Shown: positions 17,092 to 26,477 of the stretch, one piece after another | Position numbering within the stretch: position 1 is the first letter of the stretch | Layout of the letters: each line of letters begins with the position of its first letter | Origin: Paenibacillus xerothermodurans | Lineage (GTDB): Bacteria > Bacillota > Bacilli > Paenibacillales > NBRC-103111 | DNA length: 64,000 nucleotides | Reading direction: 5' to 3' | NCBI RefSeq assembly: GCF_002220865.2 | Contig: NZ_NHRJ02000001.1 | Location: 124,001-188,000, forward strand | Position numbers and translations under genes: made by a program | The notes under the pieces: generated by a model | Database searches by the model: none | What the model was told of the DNA's origin: nothing | Seen by the model: only the letters and a program-made list of their open reading frames with translations

Positions 17092-17949
17092 ATGAGCGCC
17101 ACAACCACTAACCTGAAATCTGCCGATGCGAGCGCCAGCTATAGGCTTCTGCAATGGCTGGCCGCAATCGCATTAACCCTTTTCGGCATTTTGATGCTTC
17201 TTCCGTTTATCTGGATGATTCTATCCACCTTTAAGCCCGAAAACGAAGTGCTGAGCATCCCGCCCACGCTGTGGCCGGAAACGTTCACGCTGGGCAATCT
17301 GGAAAAGCTGTTCGTTACCCTCAACTTCGGCGTTTATTTGCGGAATACACTCATTATTGTCCTCTTCTCTTTCGTCGGCCTATTTTTTAATGCCATGGCC
17401 GGATTCGGCTTTGCCAAATACAAGTTTAAGGGCCGGGAGCCTTTGTTTTATATGGTGCTCGCCACGATGATGATTCCCGCGCAGGTGACGATGATCCCGG
17501 TCTACCTCATCCTGAACAGTATGCAGATGACCAATACGATGATCGGCATCATTCTGCCGGCTCTCGTCGGCGCATTCGGTATTTTCCTGTTCCGGCAGTT
17601 CATGGCCACCATCCCGGACGAACTGCTGGAAGCAACCCGCCTCGATGGAGCGAGCGAATTCCGCACCTTCCTGCAGATCGCGCTGCCGATCTCGAAGCCG
17701 ATTCTCTCCGTGCAGGCGATCCTGACGTTCATCGCGGGCTGGAACAGCTTTCTCTGGCCGCTGATTATCGCAAATGACGAAAATCTCTACACGCTATCCG
17801 TCGGACTGGCACTGATGAAAAGCCAGACGAATCAAAATTTCGCCCTGCAGATGGCCGGCGCAACGCTTATGGTCCTGCCGATTATCATTATCTTTATCAT
17901 CTTCCAACGGCACATTATCGAGAACTACACCATTTCAGGGATGAAGTAA
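17092..17949 (+). CDS. ABC sugar transporter permease, MalG type
   Basis: The 285-residue permease has six membrane segments (first FGILMLLPFIWMILSTF) and the EAA loop LLEATRLDGASEFRTF (about 180). It ends in the typical MalG tail (HIIENYTISGMK). GGAAAGGAAG precedes ATG 17092. It is the last gene of the importer operon and is followed by a strong terminator. Confidence 0.93.
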   Translation: MSATTTNLKSADASASYRLLQWLAAIALTLFGILMLLPFIWMILSTFKPENEVLSIPPTLWPETFTLGNLEKLFVTLNFGVYLRNTLIIVLFSFVGLFFNAMAGFGFAKYKFKGREPLFYMVLATMMIPAQVTMIPVYLILNSMQMTNTMIGIILPALVGAFGIFLFRQFMATIPDELLEATRLDGASEFRTFLQIALPISKPILSVQAILTFIAGWNSFLWPLIIANDENLYTLSVGLALMKSQTNQNFALQMAGATLMVLPIIIIFIIFQRHIIENYTISGMK

Positions 17950-18016
17950 AAAATGCGCCGAACGTCACCGGGTTAAGCTCCCAGCGAAAAAGTGTTGCCT
18001 CTTCTCAAACTTTCTA

Positions 18017-18040
18017 CAAAGCGCCGGCAGGCGCTTTTTC
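18017..18040 (+). terminator. Terminator of the importer operon
   Basis: AAGCGCC-GGCA-GGCGCTT hairpin followed by TTTC. A second hairpin (AACAAAGAG...CTCTTTGTT, 18051-18084) stands just downstream. The rest of the 258-bp gap shows no gene. Confidence 0.85.
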
Positions 18041-18207
18041 TCATGTATAGAACAAAGAGCCCCGCAAGTGCGGAACTCTTTGTTCCATGCTACCGTTATT
18101 CCCGCCTTGGGGAAAGCGTGAAGGTCGTTTTCCACGGTTGGACTTGAACTCGATACGGCCTGCGTTTGTCTAATCTGCTTGTTCACCGCTGGGGACGTTA
18201 AGCAGAC

Positions 18208-19947
18208 TTACACAGGAATCAGATTCACCGAGATGAGCTTCAGACCCAGTTCCATCTCACTGTTCAGTTTCACCGTCTGGAGCTGCAGGCTGTAGTCGCC
18301 CGGCTGGTCTATGCTGATTTCGCCGCACTTGGAGCGGATCCGGTTAAAATAAAGTGATCGGGAATTGACGATCCTCTCGTGCTCTTCCATAACGCAGTTC
18401 AGCTGTTGTCCAGCTGCCTCGAGCATAAGTTCATGTCCTCCTTCCCAGCGGCCGATGTGCTCGCCCAGCGCATCCCTAGCCTTCTCCGCCATACTTATCA
18501 CTTCTACTTGAAAGCGTCCCGGCTGGATGACTTTGAACTCCCAGCTTAACCAGTCGCTCGCATCCGTCCAATTCGTAATCACGCCGGCGCGCGATAGACC
18601 GATTTGCGACCCGCTCTGCTGATGGATCTCGGCGTGATGGCCGTGGAGAACGATCTTTCGGTCTGCCAGCTGCATCAGAGTGTTATCCACCTCAGCCGTG
18701 CCGTCGATATCCAATGCCAAAACGGCGGTATATTGTCCCGGTGCATCTGCGGGCAGCGTAACGGACAGCGTATTAGTGCCGGTGGCGTCGTCATACGATT
18801 GCTCAAACGCAAGATCCTGCTGCGGCGCGGCTAACAGGTAAGCCCTGTTGACACGATTCTTCAACCCGTGCAGCGCAAATTCACCCTTAGGCCATTCAAA
18901 TAAGTGGAGATACACTTTTCCCGGCTTAAAGGTAATGGTGCCCCATTCAAATTCCGTCTCGAACAGGTTCGCTGTTGTTCCCCTGATGGCCTCCTCATTT
19001 ACGGCCAACCAACGGCCCACTTCATTCAGCACATTCACGCTCGGCTCAGGGATCACGCCTTCGGCCGTCGGTCCTACATTCAACAGATAGGTGCCGCCCT
19101 TGCCGATAATATCCGATAATAACCGAATAATGGTGTCAGGGGATTTCCAATGGTGGTCATTCTTCTTGAACGCCCACGTATGATTTAGCGTTGCACACGT
19201 TTCCCAGTCTGCATGCAGCGCTGTCGCAGGCGTCTCGTTATCTCCCAAGCAGACGTAATCGCCGTGTCCGTTGCCGACTCTTCCGTTGACAATGCAATCC
19301 GGCTGAAGGCTGGTCACGTACTCCGCCAAATCCTGACTTTGCGATTCCGTCATCGTCATCGGCGTATCGAACCAGATCAAACCGACCGGACCATACTGCG
19401 TGAGCAGCTCTTTTAGCTGCGGTTTCACCTTCTCCTGCAGGTATCTGTCGAAATCTTTTTCTGCGTCATCCGGGTAATCCCAGTTGTTGCCCACGGCATC
19501 TTTCTCGTACCAGTCCTGTGTTTGAGAATAGTAGAAGCATAGCTTCAGCCCCGCCTTGGCACATTCCTCAGCCAGCTCCTTCATCGGATCACGGCCAAAC
19601 GGTGTGGCATCCACGATATTGTATTTGGATACCTTGGAATGGTACATGCAAAAACCGTCATGGTGTTTGGCGGTGATGACGATGTATTTCATGCCCGCAT
19701 TTTTCGCTACCTCCGCCCATTCACGAGCGTTGAATTTCACCGGATTGAACTGCGCGGCCAGCTGCTCATACTCAGCGATCGGAATTTGCGCCCGCTTCAT
19801 GATCCATTCCCCAATGCCCGGTATCTCTTTCCCTTTCCATTGGCCGGCTGGAATCGAATACAATCCCCAGTGGATAAACATACCGAACTTGGCCTCTCTC
19901 CACCAAGCCATCTTGTTTGCGTGTACAGCAGTTTGAGAAGTTGACAT
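18208..19947 (-). CDS. GH29 alpha-L-fucosidase
   Basis: The 579-residue enzyme shows the GH29 pattern: FGMFIHWGLYS near the start, TAKHHDGFCMYHS (about 90-100), and the nucleophile Asp194 in LIWFDTP. NVGPTAEGVIPE closes the barrel (about 295). Residues 450-579 form an extra beta-rich domain with Trp-rich motifs (NWTDASDWLSWEF), probably carbohydrate binding. No signal peptide is visible, so it acts inside the cell on imported fucosides, releasing L-fucose. The start ATG 19945-19947 follows AAAGGGG; the longer in-frame TTG/ATG upstream overlaps the preceding gene. It is last in the fucoside operon, 34 bp after a binding-protein gene. Confidence 0.93.
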   Translation of the reverse strand: MSTSQTAVHANKMAWWREAKFGMFIHWGLYSIPAGQWKGKEIPGIGEWIMKRAQIPIAEYEQLAAQFNPVKFNAREWAEVAKNAGMKYIVITAKHHDGFCMYHSKVSKYNIVDATPFGRDPMKELAEECAKAGLKLCFYYSQTQDWYEKDAVGNNWDYPDDAEKDFDRYLQEKVKPQLKELLTQYGPVGLIWFDTPMTMTESQSQDLAEYVTSLQPDCIVNGRVGNGHGDYVCLGDNETPATALHADWETCATLNHTWAFKKNDHHWKSPDTIIRLLSDIIGKGGTYLLNVGPTAEGVIPEPSVNVLNEVGRWLAVNEEAIRGTTANLFETEFEWGTITFKPGKVYLHLFEWPKGEFALHGLKNRVNRAYLLAAPQQDLAFEQSYDDATGTNTLSVTLPADAPGQYTAVLALDIDGTAEVDNTLMQLADRKIVLHGHHAEIHQQSGSQIGLSRAGVITNWTDASDWLSWEFKVIQPGRFQVEVISMAEKARDALGEHIGRWEGGHELMLEAAGQQLNCVMEEHERIVNSRSLYFNRIRSKCGEISIDQPGDYSLQLQTVKLNSEMELGLKLISVNLIPV

Positions 19948-19981
19948 ATCGAATACCCCTTTCAAAATTGGGAGAAGCCCC

Positions 19982-21637
19982 TTATTTTTTTTGATCTTTG
20001 GCATCGTAAGCAGCTTGATTAATCTCGATGTACCGCTGTAGATTCATATTTTCCAGGCTTTGCAAATAGGCATCCCAGTCTTTGTCCAGATTTGCATCAC
20101 CAGTGACAAAGCGGGCGATCATTTCCTTCACATAATCCGTGATCACCTTTTCCAAATCCGCGAGCTCTGTGGCCTGCTCGTTGGTGAAGTACGGCGGCGG
20201 GAAGAAGCTTTCCGTCTTCTGCTTGTAGGGCTCATAATTGTTTTTCGTTTCATTGTACAAAATGATCTCCTGCGGCTTCTTCGGATCGGCCACCTCGCCC
20301 AATCTGAAATCACTGGTTCTGAGCGATGGTCCGGTCTGCGACCACATCACGTTTTGCACGGTCGGCAGGGTCGCTATCCTTTTCCAAATGGCCGGCTTGC
20401 CGTTGATTCCGATTTCCGACTTATCCGCCCACACCCATTCCTTATCGGGACGGCCAATATCCGTTCTGAGCGCCATTTCTTCCGTGTACATGAAATCAGC
20501 CAAGCGGAAAGCGGCTTCCGGGTGTTTGCTCGTTGTCGTAATCAAAAATTGCCCTCCGCCCACACTGGTCCGGTACGGTGTCACCTGCACTCCTTTGGGT
20601 CCTTTCAAAGGCGGAACGGTGACATATTCAAGCCATCTGCCGCTTTTTCCGTAGAAATCAGTGAAAATTCCATTGTGCTGCGCTGCGGCAACTCCCAGTA
20701 TCACCGCATCCGGATTTTCGCCCATTTGCTTGAACTGAGTGCGGTCCTGTGTGAATGATTGAGCATCGATCAGCCCTTCGGAATACAGCTTGTGCAGATA
20801 TTGCAATCCTTCTTTCCATTCCGGCTTATCGAACGGCACCGTCACTTTACCATCCACCAGGTACAGTCTTTTTTCGCCCTCCACAGGATTTAAAATGAAA
20901 GAATTCATCAAAAATTGATCGATGCCTACAGCAGATCCCAACGCCGCCCCCGCCATCGGAATTTCATCGGCTTTTCCATTGCCATTCGGGTCCTGTGTTT
21001 TAAACGCTTTCAACACCTCGTAGAATTCATCTGTGGTGGTCGGTACTTTCAGTCCGAGTTTATCCAGCCAAGGCTTGTAAATCCACGCTTTTTGGGACAT
21101 GGAACAGTGGAAGCATTCGTTCACCTGTGGCAGCGCATAAATATTGCCGTCCGGCGCCGTGATCATATCCTTCACATACGGTGCCTTTTTAAACATTTTT
21201 TTGGTTTCGATGCCATACTCCTCGATCAGCTTATTCAGCGGCAAAAATACTCCTTGACTGCCGTAAATCAGCTGCTGCGTATTCGACACGCCAAAGCCCA
21301 GTATCACATCGGGATAGTCACCGCTGCCCAACATGATGTTTAACTTTTCCGGGGCCGATTTTTCCGTCGCCACATCCCATTCGATATGCACATTCGTTTT
21401 TTCTTCCAAATACTTGGTCATTTCATTCGTCGCGAAGTCCTCGACATATGCCGGCGACTTCACCATCACTTTGAGAGTTACCTTTTCTTTGGAAATGGGA
21501 AACTCCCCTGCCTTACTCACTTTCGACGTATCTATGTTCTCGCCTTGGCTGTCACCGGCCTTAAGGTCGGAACAGCCGCCGAGAACCATACTCACACCAA
21601 GCACAACACTGCTGCAGGATAGAAACCATCGGCGCAA
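19982..21637 (-). CDS. ABC transporter solute-binding lipoprotein, large LipO/YtcQ type (copy B)
   Basis: This 551-residue lipoprotein (lipobox VLGGC, Cys22) belongs to the large binding proteins that pair with LplB/YtcP permeases. A calcium-site-like loop DPNGNGKADEIP is at about residue 222. It is clearly paralogous to the product of 26478-28154: long identical stretches such as YGSQGVFLPL and AFKTQDPNGNGKADEIP/AFKTRDPNGNGKADEIP. It starts at TTG 21635-21637 behind AGGAGGA. There is no permease next to it, so it probably feeds the permeases at 28220-30111 with a different fucoside. It lies between the GH151-like and GH29 fucosidase genes. Confidence 0.92.
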   Translation of the reverse strand: MRRWFLSCSSVVLGVSMVLGGCSDLKAGDSQGENIDTSKVSKAGEFPISKEKVTLKVMVKSPAYVEDFATNEMTKYLEEKTNVHIEWDVATEKSAPEKLNIMLGSGDYPDVILGFGVSNTQQLIYGSQGVFLPLNKLIEEYGIETKKMFKKAPYVKDMITAPDGNIYALPQVNECFHCSMSQKAWIYKPWLDKLGLKVPTTTDEFYEVLKAFKTQDPNGNGKADEIPMAGAALGSAVGIDQFLMNSFILNPVEGEKRLYLVDGKVTVPFDKPEWKEGLQYLHKLYSEGLIDAQSFTQDRTQFKQMGENPDAVILGVAAAQHNGIFTDFYGKSGRWLEYVTVPPLKGPKGVQVTPYRTSVGGGQFLITTTSKHPEAAFRLADFMYTEEMALRTDIGRPDKEWVWADKSEIGINGKPAIWKRIATLPTVQNVMWSQTGPSLRTSDFRLGEVADPKKPQEIILYNETKNNYEPYKQKTESFFPPPYFTNEQATELADLEKVITDYVKEMIARFVTGDANLDKDWDAYLQSLENMNLQRYIEINQAAYDAKDQKK

Positions 21638-21693
21638 TGAAATCTCCTCCTAGTGATGAATCGTCATTTTCCAAACCATTCAATCAAGTCAGT

Positions 21694-21810
21694 AAGCACA
21701 GGTGTCCGAGCATGTGCAGCTGGTCAAACGGATAGCAAGCAGAGGTGTCCCATTCATGTGCCGCTAATCAACGGTCAGGAGCGAGTTCAATCGTGTGTAG
21801 TTAGTCAAAA
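21694..21810. repeat. Degenerate 43-bp tandem repeat
   Basis: AAGCACAGGTGTCC and AAGCAGAGGTGTCC start at 21694 and 21737, exactly 43 bp apart, each followed by CATGTGC-GCT-TCAACGG-like sequence; a third, weaker unit follows. It fills most of the 284-bp gap before the binding-protein gene. The core TGTGCAGC-TCAA recurs in the repeats near 45,100. Confidence 0.5.
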
Positions 21811-21921
21811 CAGAGCCGTGTGCGGAGTCGGCCTCCATCTGGAATGATGCTACTAACAGCTGTCACGTATACGCAATCCCCCCTATGTCATAAGTCCTCT
21901 GCTGATGCACTGACACGGACA

Positions 21922-23955
21922 TCAATATTGGATAGAGATCATTTGATGTCCATTGAGCTTAGGCAGCTCGAATTCAACATGCCCATCGGCGTAAGTAAAC
22001 GGCAAAGGCTGCTGCTCAGGCACACAGCTCACGCTAACTACTTCGTTATCTGTCCGCACCCTGACTTTGATGCCGTGCACAGGAATCACATCCTCAATGA
22101 TGTCAATGTCTGCGCTCCGGCGCTCGGGAATGTAATGCAGCAGATGCACGACCCAACGCTGATACGCGGATTGTTCATTCACCGTCGCCAACATGGTGCT
22201 CGGTCCGCTATGTGTCAGCACTTGCTCTGGCAGCACCATACGCAGCGCATTGAGGAACAGCTGCTTGCACCAGCGCGGCGCGTTTTGATGATACTGTGAA
22301 AAAATCGGGTGGGCGAAATAAATCACATTACCATTTTTCACAATGCCCGCATAGTCCGGCTTCCCGGAAGAAGGCGACTGCCGGTGAGAACAGAAATGCC
22401 GGTAAGAGCGGTCAAAGTGCGATCGCACGGTCATGGCCAGAACCTCAGTTCCGGAACGCGCCTGCACTTCCACGCCTTTCATGTGCATAGCGTGCTCCGT
22501 GTCGGGCAATCCCTCCCCAATCGTACCTTGGGGCAGAATGTAGTCCGTGTAGTCATTTCTGAAATAACGCACGCCCCGCACCAGATTGCCGTCCTCATCT
22601 CGAGTGGGATCAGGCTTCAAATCAATGCCAAGCTGACTCCAGCCCAACTCGTTTGTATCCGCGTTCAAACCGGACTCGAATGAAGCGATCACCGCGCCGC
22701 CGGCAGCTGCAAATTCATCCAGCTTTTGTGCGAAGCCGGCGGACACCGGTATATTGTCGGGCAGTATCAATACTTTATAGCGGGAGAAATCAGTTTTACT
22801 GTCAATGATGTCAAATTGATGGGCGCTCTCCTGCAGCATTCGCGCGGCGCCGACTGCAGCGGGCGGCATTCTCAGCTCTTTTTCACTGAATTCCTCCGGA
22901 GTGAACAGCCCGATATCTGTGACAGCTCGGGCACCTGCACACCAAGGTTCCTTTTGCTCCACTTGGCTGTACACCGCACCGATCAAGTCATACACAGGAG
23001 CCGAGATTTTGCCGCTTGGATCAAGCTGGTCGCCAATGCTGCATTTGGCATTCAGCGACAGCATGTTGAAGCATTCAAACTCCAGCGCGACCTGGTTTTT
23101 GAAGGAGTGGAAATCCCCCCAGGACGTGTGGAATTTTCCGGTCATGCCGAGGCAATCGTGCCCCAAAGTACGCGCGTACCTCATTGCCAGCGGGAAATGC
23201 ATATACCCCCAACCGCCGCTTGGCAGCGATTCCAGCTCAAAATGGGTGAAAGCGCCGGCGGCAGGCTTGTCGGCCACACCGATATGCCCTTTGTTGTAAA
23301 AGATGGTGCACTCCGTATTGTATTGTCGGATAAATGCAGACATATCTCTTTTGAAATCGTCCATCATCTCTGTTGCAAAACGCAGGCGGTCAGCAGATCT
23401 GCTGGGGTCCAATCCCTGCGCCAGCATATCCGCCCGGCATTGCTTGCATGAGCATTCCACCATTTTTACGATGTCGTAGAAAATGCCATCAACCTCGAAC
23501 ATATCGAGCAGTTCCTTCGTGTGCTGTTTTAGGAAATCCCGATACGCGGTGTTGACGCAAAGGTGACGGTAAAAACCCGGCTCGTATACCGGCGTGCCGA
23601 TCGCATTGCCGTGCTCATCCAAGGCAATCCACTCCGGATGCTGTTCGGCTGTGAAGTGATCCCACTGCACCGTGATATAGATTGGGGCGCGGATACCGCG
23701 GCTATGGCAGGCGTCGATTTGTTCTTTCAACAGATTTTTGTTCTTGAGGTTCGGATGAACCCGCTCCGGGTTCAACTGGGAATCGTAATAAAGCATCCCG
23801 TGATGGCAGCGCGCAAAGCACGCAATCGAATTCACTCTGGCTTTCTCCAAAGTCGCCGCGAACTGCTCTGCGTCGAACTCTTCCCCGATTCCGGCGATTT
23901 CCGGACTCGTGTGAAAATCCAAATGCACTTGTCTAAAACGTAATTCGGTTGACAT
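21922..23955 (-). CDS. GH151-like alpha-L-fucosidase (GHL6 domain plus beta-galactosidase-type trimerisation domain)
   Basis: The 677-residue protein begins with a TIM-barrel domain of the hypothetical glycosyl hydrolase 6 type: FHTSPEIAGIG, NSIACFARCHHG, PIYITVQWDH, DGIFYDIVKM followed by a Cys pair (CSCKQC). Residues 360-530 form a class-I glutaminase-like domain of the beta-galactosidase trimerisation kind (KVLILPDNIPVS, GGAVIASFESG). This order and length are those of family GH151, whose Paenibacillus member is an alpha-L-fucosidase. No signal peptide is seen. It sits between GH95 and GH29 fucosidase genes, which supports a fucoside substrate. The catalytic residue is not assigned with confidence; Asp in FYDIV is a candidate. 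Confidence 0.75.
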   Translation of the reverse strand: MSTELRFRQVHLDFHTSPEIAGIGEEFDAEQFAATLEKARVNSIACFARCHHGMLYYDSQLNPERVHPNLKNKNLLKEQIDACHSRGIRAPIYITVQWDHFTAEQHPEWIALDEHGNAIGTPVYEPGFYRHLCVNTAYRDFLKQHTKELLDMFEVDGIFYDIVKMVECSCKQCRADMLAQGLDPSRSADRLRFATEMMDDFKRDMSAFIRQYNTECTIFYNKGHIGVADKPAAGAFTHFELESLPSGGWGYMHFPLAMRYARTLGHDCLGMTGKFHTSWGDFHSFKNQVALEFECFNMLSLNAKCSIGDQLDPSGKISAPVYDLIGAVYSQVEQKEPWCAGARAVTDIGLFTPEEFSEKELRMPPAAVGAARMLQESAHQFDIIDSKTDFSRYKVLILPDNIPVSAGFAQKLDEFAAAGGAVIASFESGLNADTNELGWSQLGIDLKPDPTRDEDGNLVRGVRYFRNDYTDYILPQGTIGEGLPDTEHAMHMKGVEVQARSGTEVLAMTVRSHFDRSYRHFCSHRQSPSSGKPDYAGIVKNGNVIYFAHPIFSQYHQNAPRWCKQLFLNALRMVLPEQVLTHSGPSTMLATVNEQSAYQRWVVHLLHYIPERRSADIDIIEDVIPVHGIKVRVRTDNEVVSVSCVPEQQPLPFTYADGHVEFELPKLNGHQMISIQY

Positions 23956-24051
23956 GGCTAAATCGAAGCCTCCTTTTGTTCAAAGCGTGTGTATGGAAAA
24001 CAGCAGGCGCTTACTTCCTGTGTAGGTTGAATTGTGCATCGCATGCGCCGA

Positions 24052-26349
24052 TTACCTAGGTTTGACCAAATAACTGCTTCCCTTTTCCGCAGCAAAAATG
24101 GTCAGGCTCCCATCCTGTTCTGCAGGCACATCTATTCCACGTACGTCTGTGACCGCCACGGGGACCGCAGCTCGCAACCGGCAAATGCCATCCTGTTTCG
24201 CTTGCAGCCGGCATTCCGTGAGCGCGCCGCTGCTCCAAGAGAGATCGACCTCGAACCCTCCCCGCGCCCGCAAGCCGCTGAAGCTGCCCGACCGCCACGC
24301 ACGTGGGAGCGCCGGCAGTAGATTGATTTCACCGGAATGCGACTGCAGCAGCATCTCTGCGATCCCCGCCGCGCCGCCGAAGTTGCCGTCGATTTGAAAC
24401 GGCGGATGCTCATCGAATAAATTAGGATCGGTTGATTTGCGAAGCAGCGCCAATATATTCTCATGCGCTTCCTCGCCGTCGCCCAGCCGTGCCCAGAAGT
24501 TGATGATCCAGCATCGGCTCCAGCCCGTATGCCCTCCGCCATTGGCCAGCCTGCGCGTTAAGGTGGTTCTGGCGGCTTTGGCAAGCTCAGGCGTTTTCGC
24601 CACACTGATCGACTCACCGGGATGCAGCCCGAATAAATGTGATATATGCCGGTGGCCTTTGTCTTCCTCCTCATAATCCTCAAGCCACTCCAGCAGCTGC
24701 CCCTCGTCTCCGAGCTGCGGCTCAGGCAGCTGGCTGCGCACTTCCCGCAACCGCTCCATAAATTCCCCGCTCTCACCGAGCAGGGTGCCCGCCTCAATGC
24801 AGCTGTCGAACAAGAAACTGAGAATTTGGCTGTCCATCGTTGGTCCGGCCGTCAAATAGCCCATACCTCCGTTCGGCAGTATGTACCTGTTTTCCGGTGA
24901 TGCCGACGGACATGTGACATATCTGCCTCGATCGTCTTGTACCATATAATCTAAGTAAAATTCAGCGGCCTCCTTCATGACAGGATAAGCTCTGTGTGCC
25001 AAAAACGCTAAGTCCCCGCCGTAACGGTAATGCTCCCATAGATGTGTCGCCAGCCACGCTCCCGCCGTAGGCCAGGTTGCCGCCCGGACGTTTAACCCAT
25101 TCAGCACCGTGTCAGCCCATATGTTTGTGTTGTGATGCAGTACGAAGCCCCGGCAGTTGTACATTTTACGGGCCGTTTCACGGCCGTTGACGCGCAGCCT
25201 GTCAATAAAATCAAACAGCGCCTCGTGGCACTCCGCCAAATTGCCTACTTCAGCCGGCCAGTAATTCATCTGCAGATTGATGTTCGTCGTATAATTGCTT
25301 TCCCAAGATGGCTTGTAATTATCATTCCATATGCCCTGCAGGTTCGCGGGCAAAGTGCCGGGCCGTGAACTTCCCAGAAGCAAATAACGGCCGTATTGAA
25401 AGAACAGTGCCGCAAGGCCCGCATCCTCGCCTCCCGCCTTCACCTGCTCCAGTCTCTCATCGGTGGACAGCCCCGACCGCGACCTTTGTCCGTCGGTCAG
25501 CTCTAGTGACACACGATTCATAGCACCGCTGTGATCCGTAATATGCTCTTGTTTCACACGCTCATAGCCTTTAGCCAGCGCGTTGTTCACCTGCCGGATA
25601 CACTGGCCCAGAGGATCCGAGCTGCGGAAAGTGGTTCCGGCAGCAAGCCAAAGTGTCACTGCGTCTGCATTTTCAATCGAAATAAAGTCTCCAATAGTCT
25701 GCGCCGTCCCTCCTTCGTACTGCGCGTGAAGATATGCCACGTACTTGATTCCGTCCGGCCCGCACTGCCCGTGCATAGCGATGGAGCTGTCGCCCAGAAC
25801 GTGGATGTCTCCGTCAAAAGGTCTGCGTGTTAAATTCGCACAAAACCGTAGTCCGCCGGGGGTACCGCATGTGATCCTGACCGCTAGCACCTGGTCGACG
25901 GCACTGCTGAATACCTCGCGCTTGTAGCTGACACCTCCTGCAGTGTACTCAACACGAACAATGCCTGTTTCCACATCCAGCTCACGGTAATAGTCCTCCG
26001 TCGTCCGGCCGTGCCGGCCAAACCAGAGGTTCAAATCCCCCAGCGGTTGATACGGGCCGAAAAACTTGCTGCTCGGCGTGAAAGCCAGCCTCGTCAGGTA
26101 CTGGGCTTCCTCCACTTCGCCGTCCATGATCAACTGCCTGATTTTCGGAAAATAAGCGGCAGCATCGGGATTGTGCCTATCTTTTGGTCCACCGTACCAT
26201 ACGGAGTCCTCGTTGAGCTGAATGAGCTCCTCCTCCGCCTTGCCGTATATCATAGCGCCTAACCGCCCATTGCCGACAGGCAGAGCTTCGACCCATCTTG
26301 TCGCAGGTTTTCGGTACCAGAGCTTCATTTCTTTGCTGCTGCTCGTCAT
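24052..26349 (-). CDS. GH95 alpha-L-fucosidase
   Basis: The 765-residue enzyme has the GH95 order: N-terminal beta-sandwich (LWYRKPATRWVEALPVGNGR, LNEDSVWYGGPKDRHNP), then the (alpha/alpha)6 barrel with NYTTNINLQMNYWPAEVGNL, HHNTNIWADT (water-activating Asn pair), EDYEEEDKGHRHISHLFG carrying the acid Glu, and DGNFGGAAGIAEML. GH95 proteins usually split alpha-1,2-linked L-fucose by inversion; some act on L-galactosides. No signal peptide is seen. The start is taken as ATG 26347-26349, 12 bases after AGGAGG; a nearby TTG or ATG up to 21 bases upstream is also possible. It follows the binding-protein gene in the fucoside operon. Confidence 0.93.
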   Translation of the reverse strand: MTSSSKEMKLWYRKPATRWVEALPVGNGRLGAMIYGKAEEELIQLNEDSVWYGGPKDRHNPDAAAYFPKIRQLIMDGEVEEAQYLTRLAFTPSSKFFGPYQPLGDLNLWFGRHGRTTEDYYRELDVETGIVRVEYTAGGVSYKREVFSSAVDQVLAVRITCGTPGGLRFCANLTRRPFDGDIHVLGDSSIAMHGQCGPDGIKYVAYLHAQYEGGTAQTIGDFISIENADAVTLWLAAGTTFRSSDPLGQCIRQVNNALAKGYERVKQEHITDHSGAMNRVSLELTDGQRSRSGLSTDERLEQVKAGGEDAGLAALFFQYGRYLLLGSSRPGTLPANLQGIWNDNYKPSWESNYTTNINLQMNYWPAEVGNLAECHEALFDFIDRLRVNGRETARKMYNCRGFVLHHNTNIWADTVLNGLNVRAATWPTAGAWLATHLWEHYRYGGDLAFLAHRAYPVMKEAAEFYLDYMVQDDRGRYVTCPSASPENRYILPNGGMGYLTAGPTMDSQILSFLFDSCIEAGTLLGESGEFMERLREVRSQLPEPQLGDEGQLLEWLEDYEEEDKGHRHISHLFGLHPGESISVAKTPELAKAARTTLTRRLANGGGHTGWSRCWIINFWARLGDGEEAHENILALLRKSTDPNLFDEHPPFQIDGNFGGAAGIAEMLLQSHSGEINLLPALPRAWRSGSFSGLRARGGFEVDLSWSSGALTECRLQAKQDGICRLRAAVPVAVTDVRGIDVPAEQDGSLTIFAAEKGSSYLVKPR

Positions 26350-26477
26350 ACGCAATATCATCCTCCTCAACTGTTAATCAAAGAACGGGATATCATACTG
26401 CCGCCACGGCTTGTAGCCGCAGCTGCCGCATTAACAACCAAGCCCAGCGAACTCGGTGTGCTGGACCTGGTGTATTG

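Noticed and set aside
18100-18200. GGTTGGACTTGAAC-like sequence, considered as a tRNA T-arm.
   Set aside because: No acceptor stem or anticodon arm can be drawn around it on either strand.
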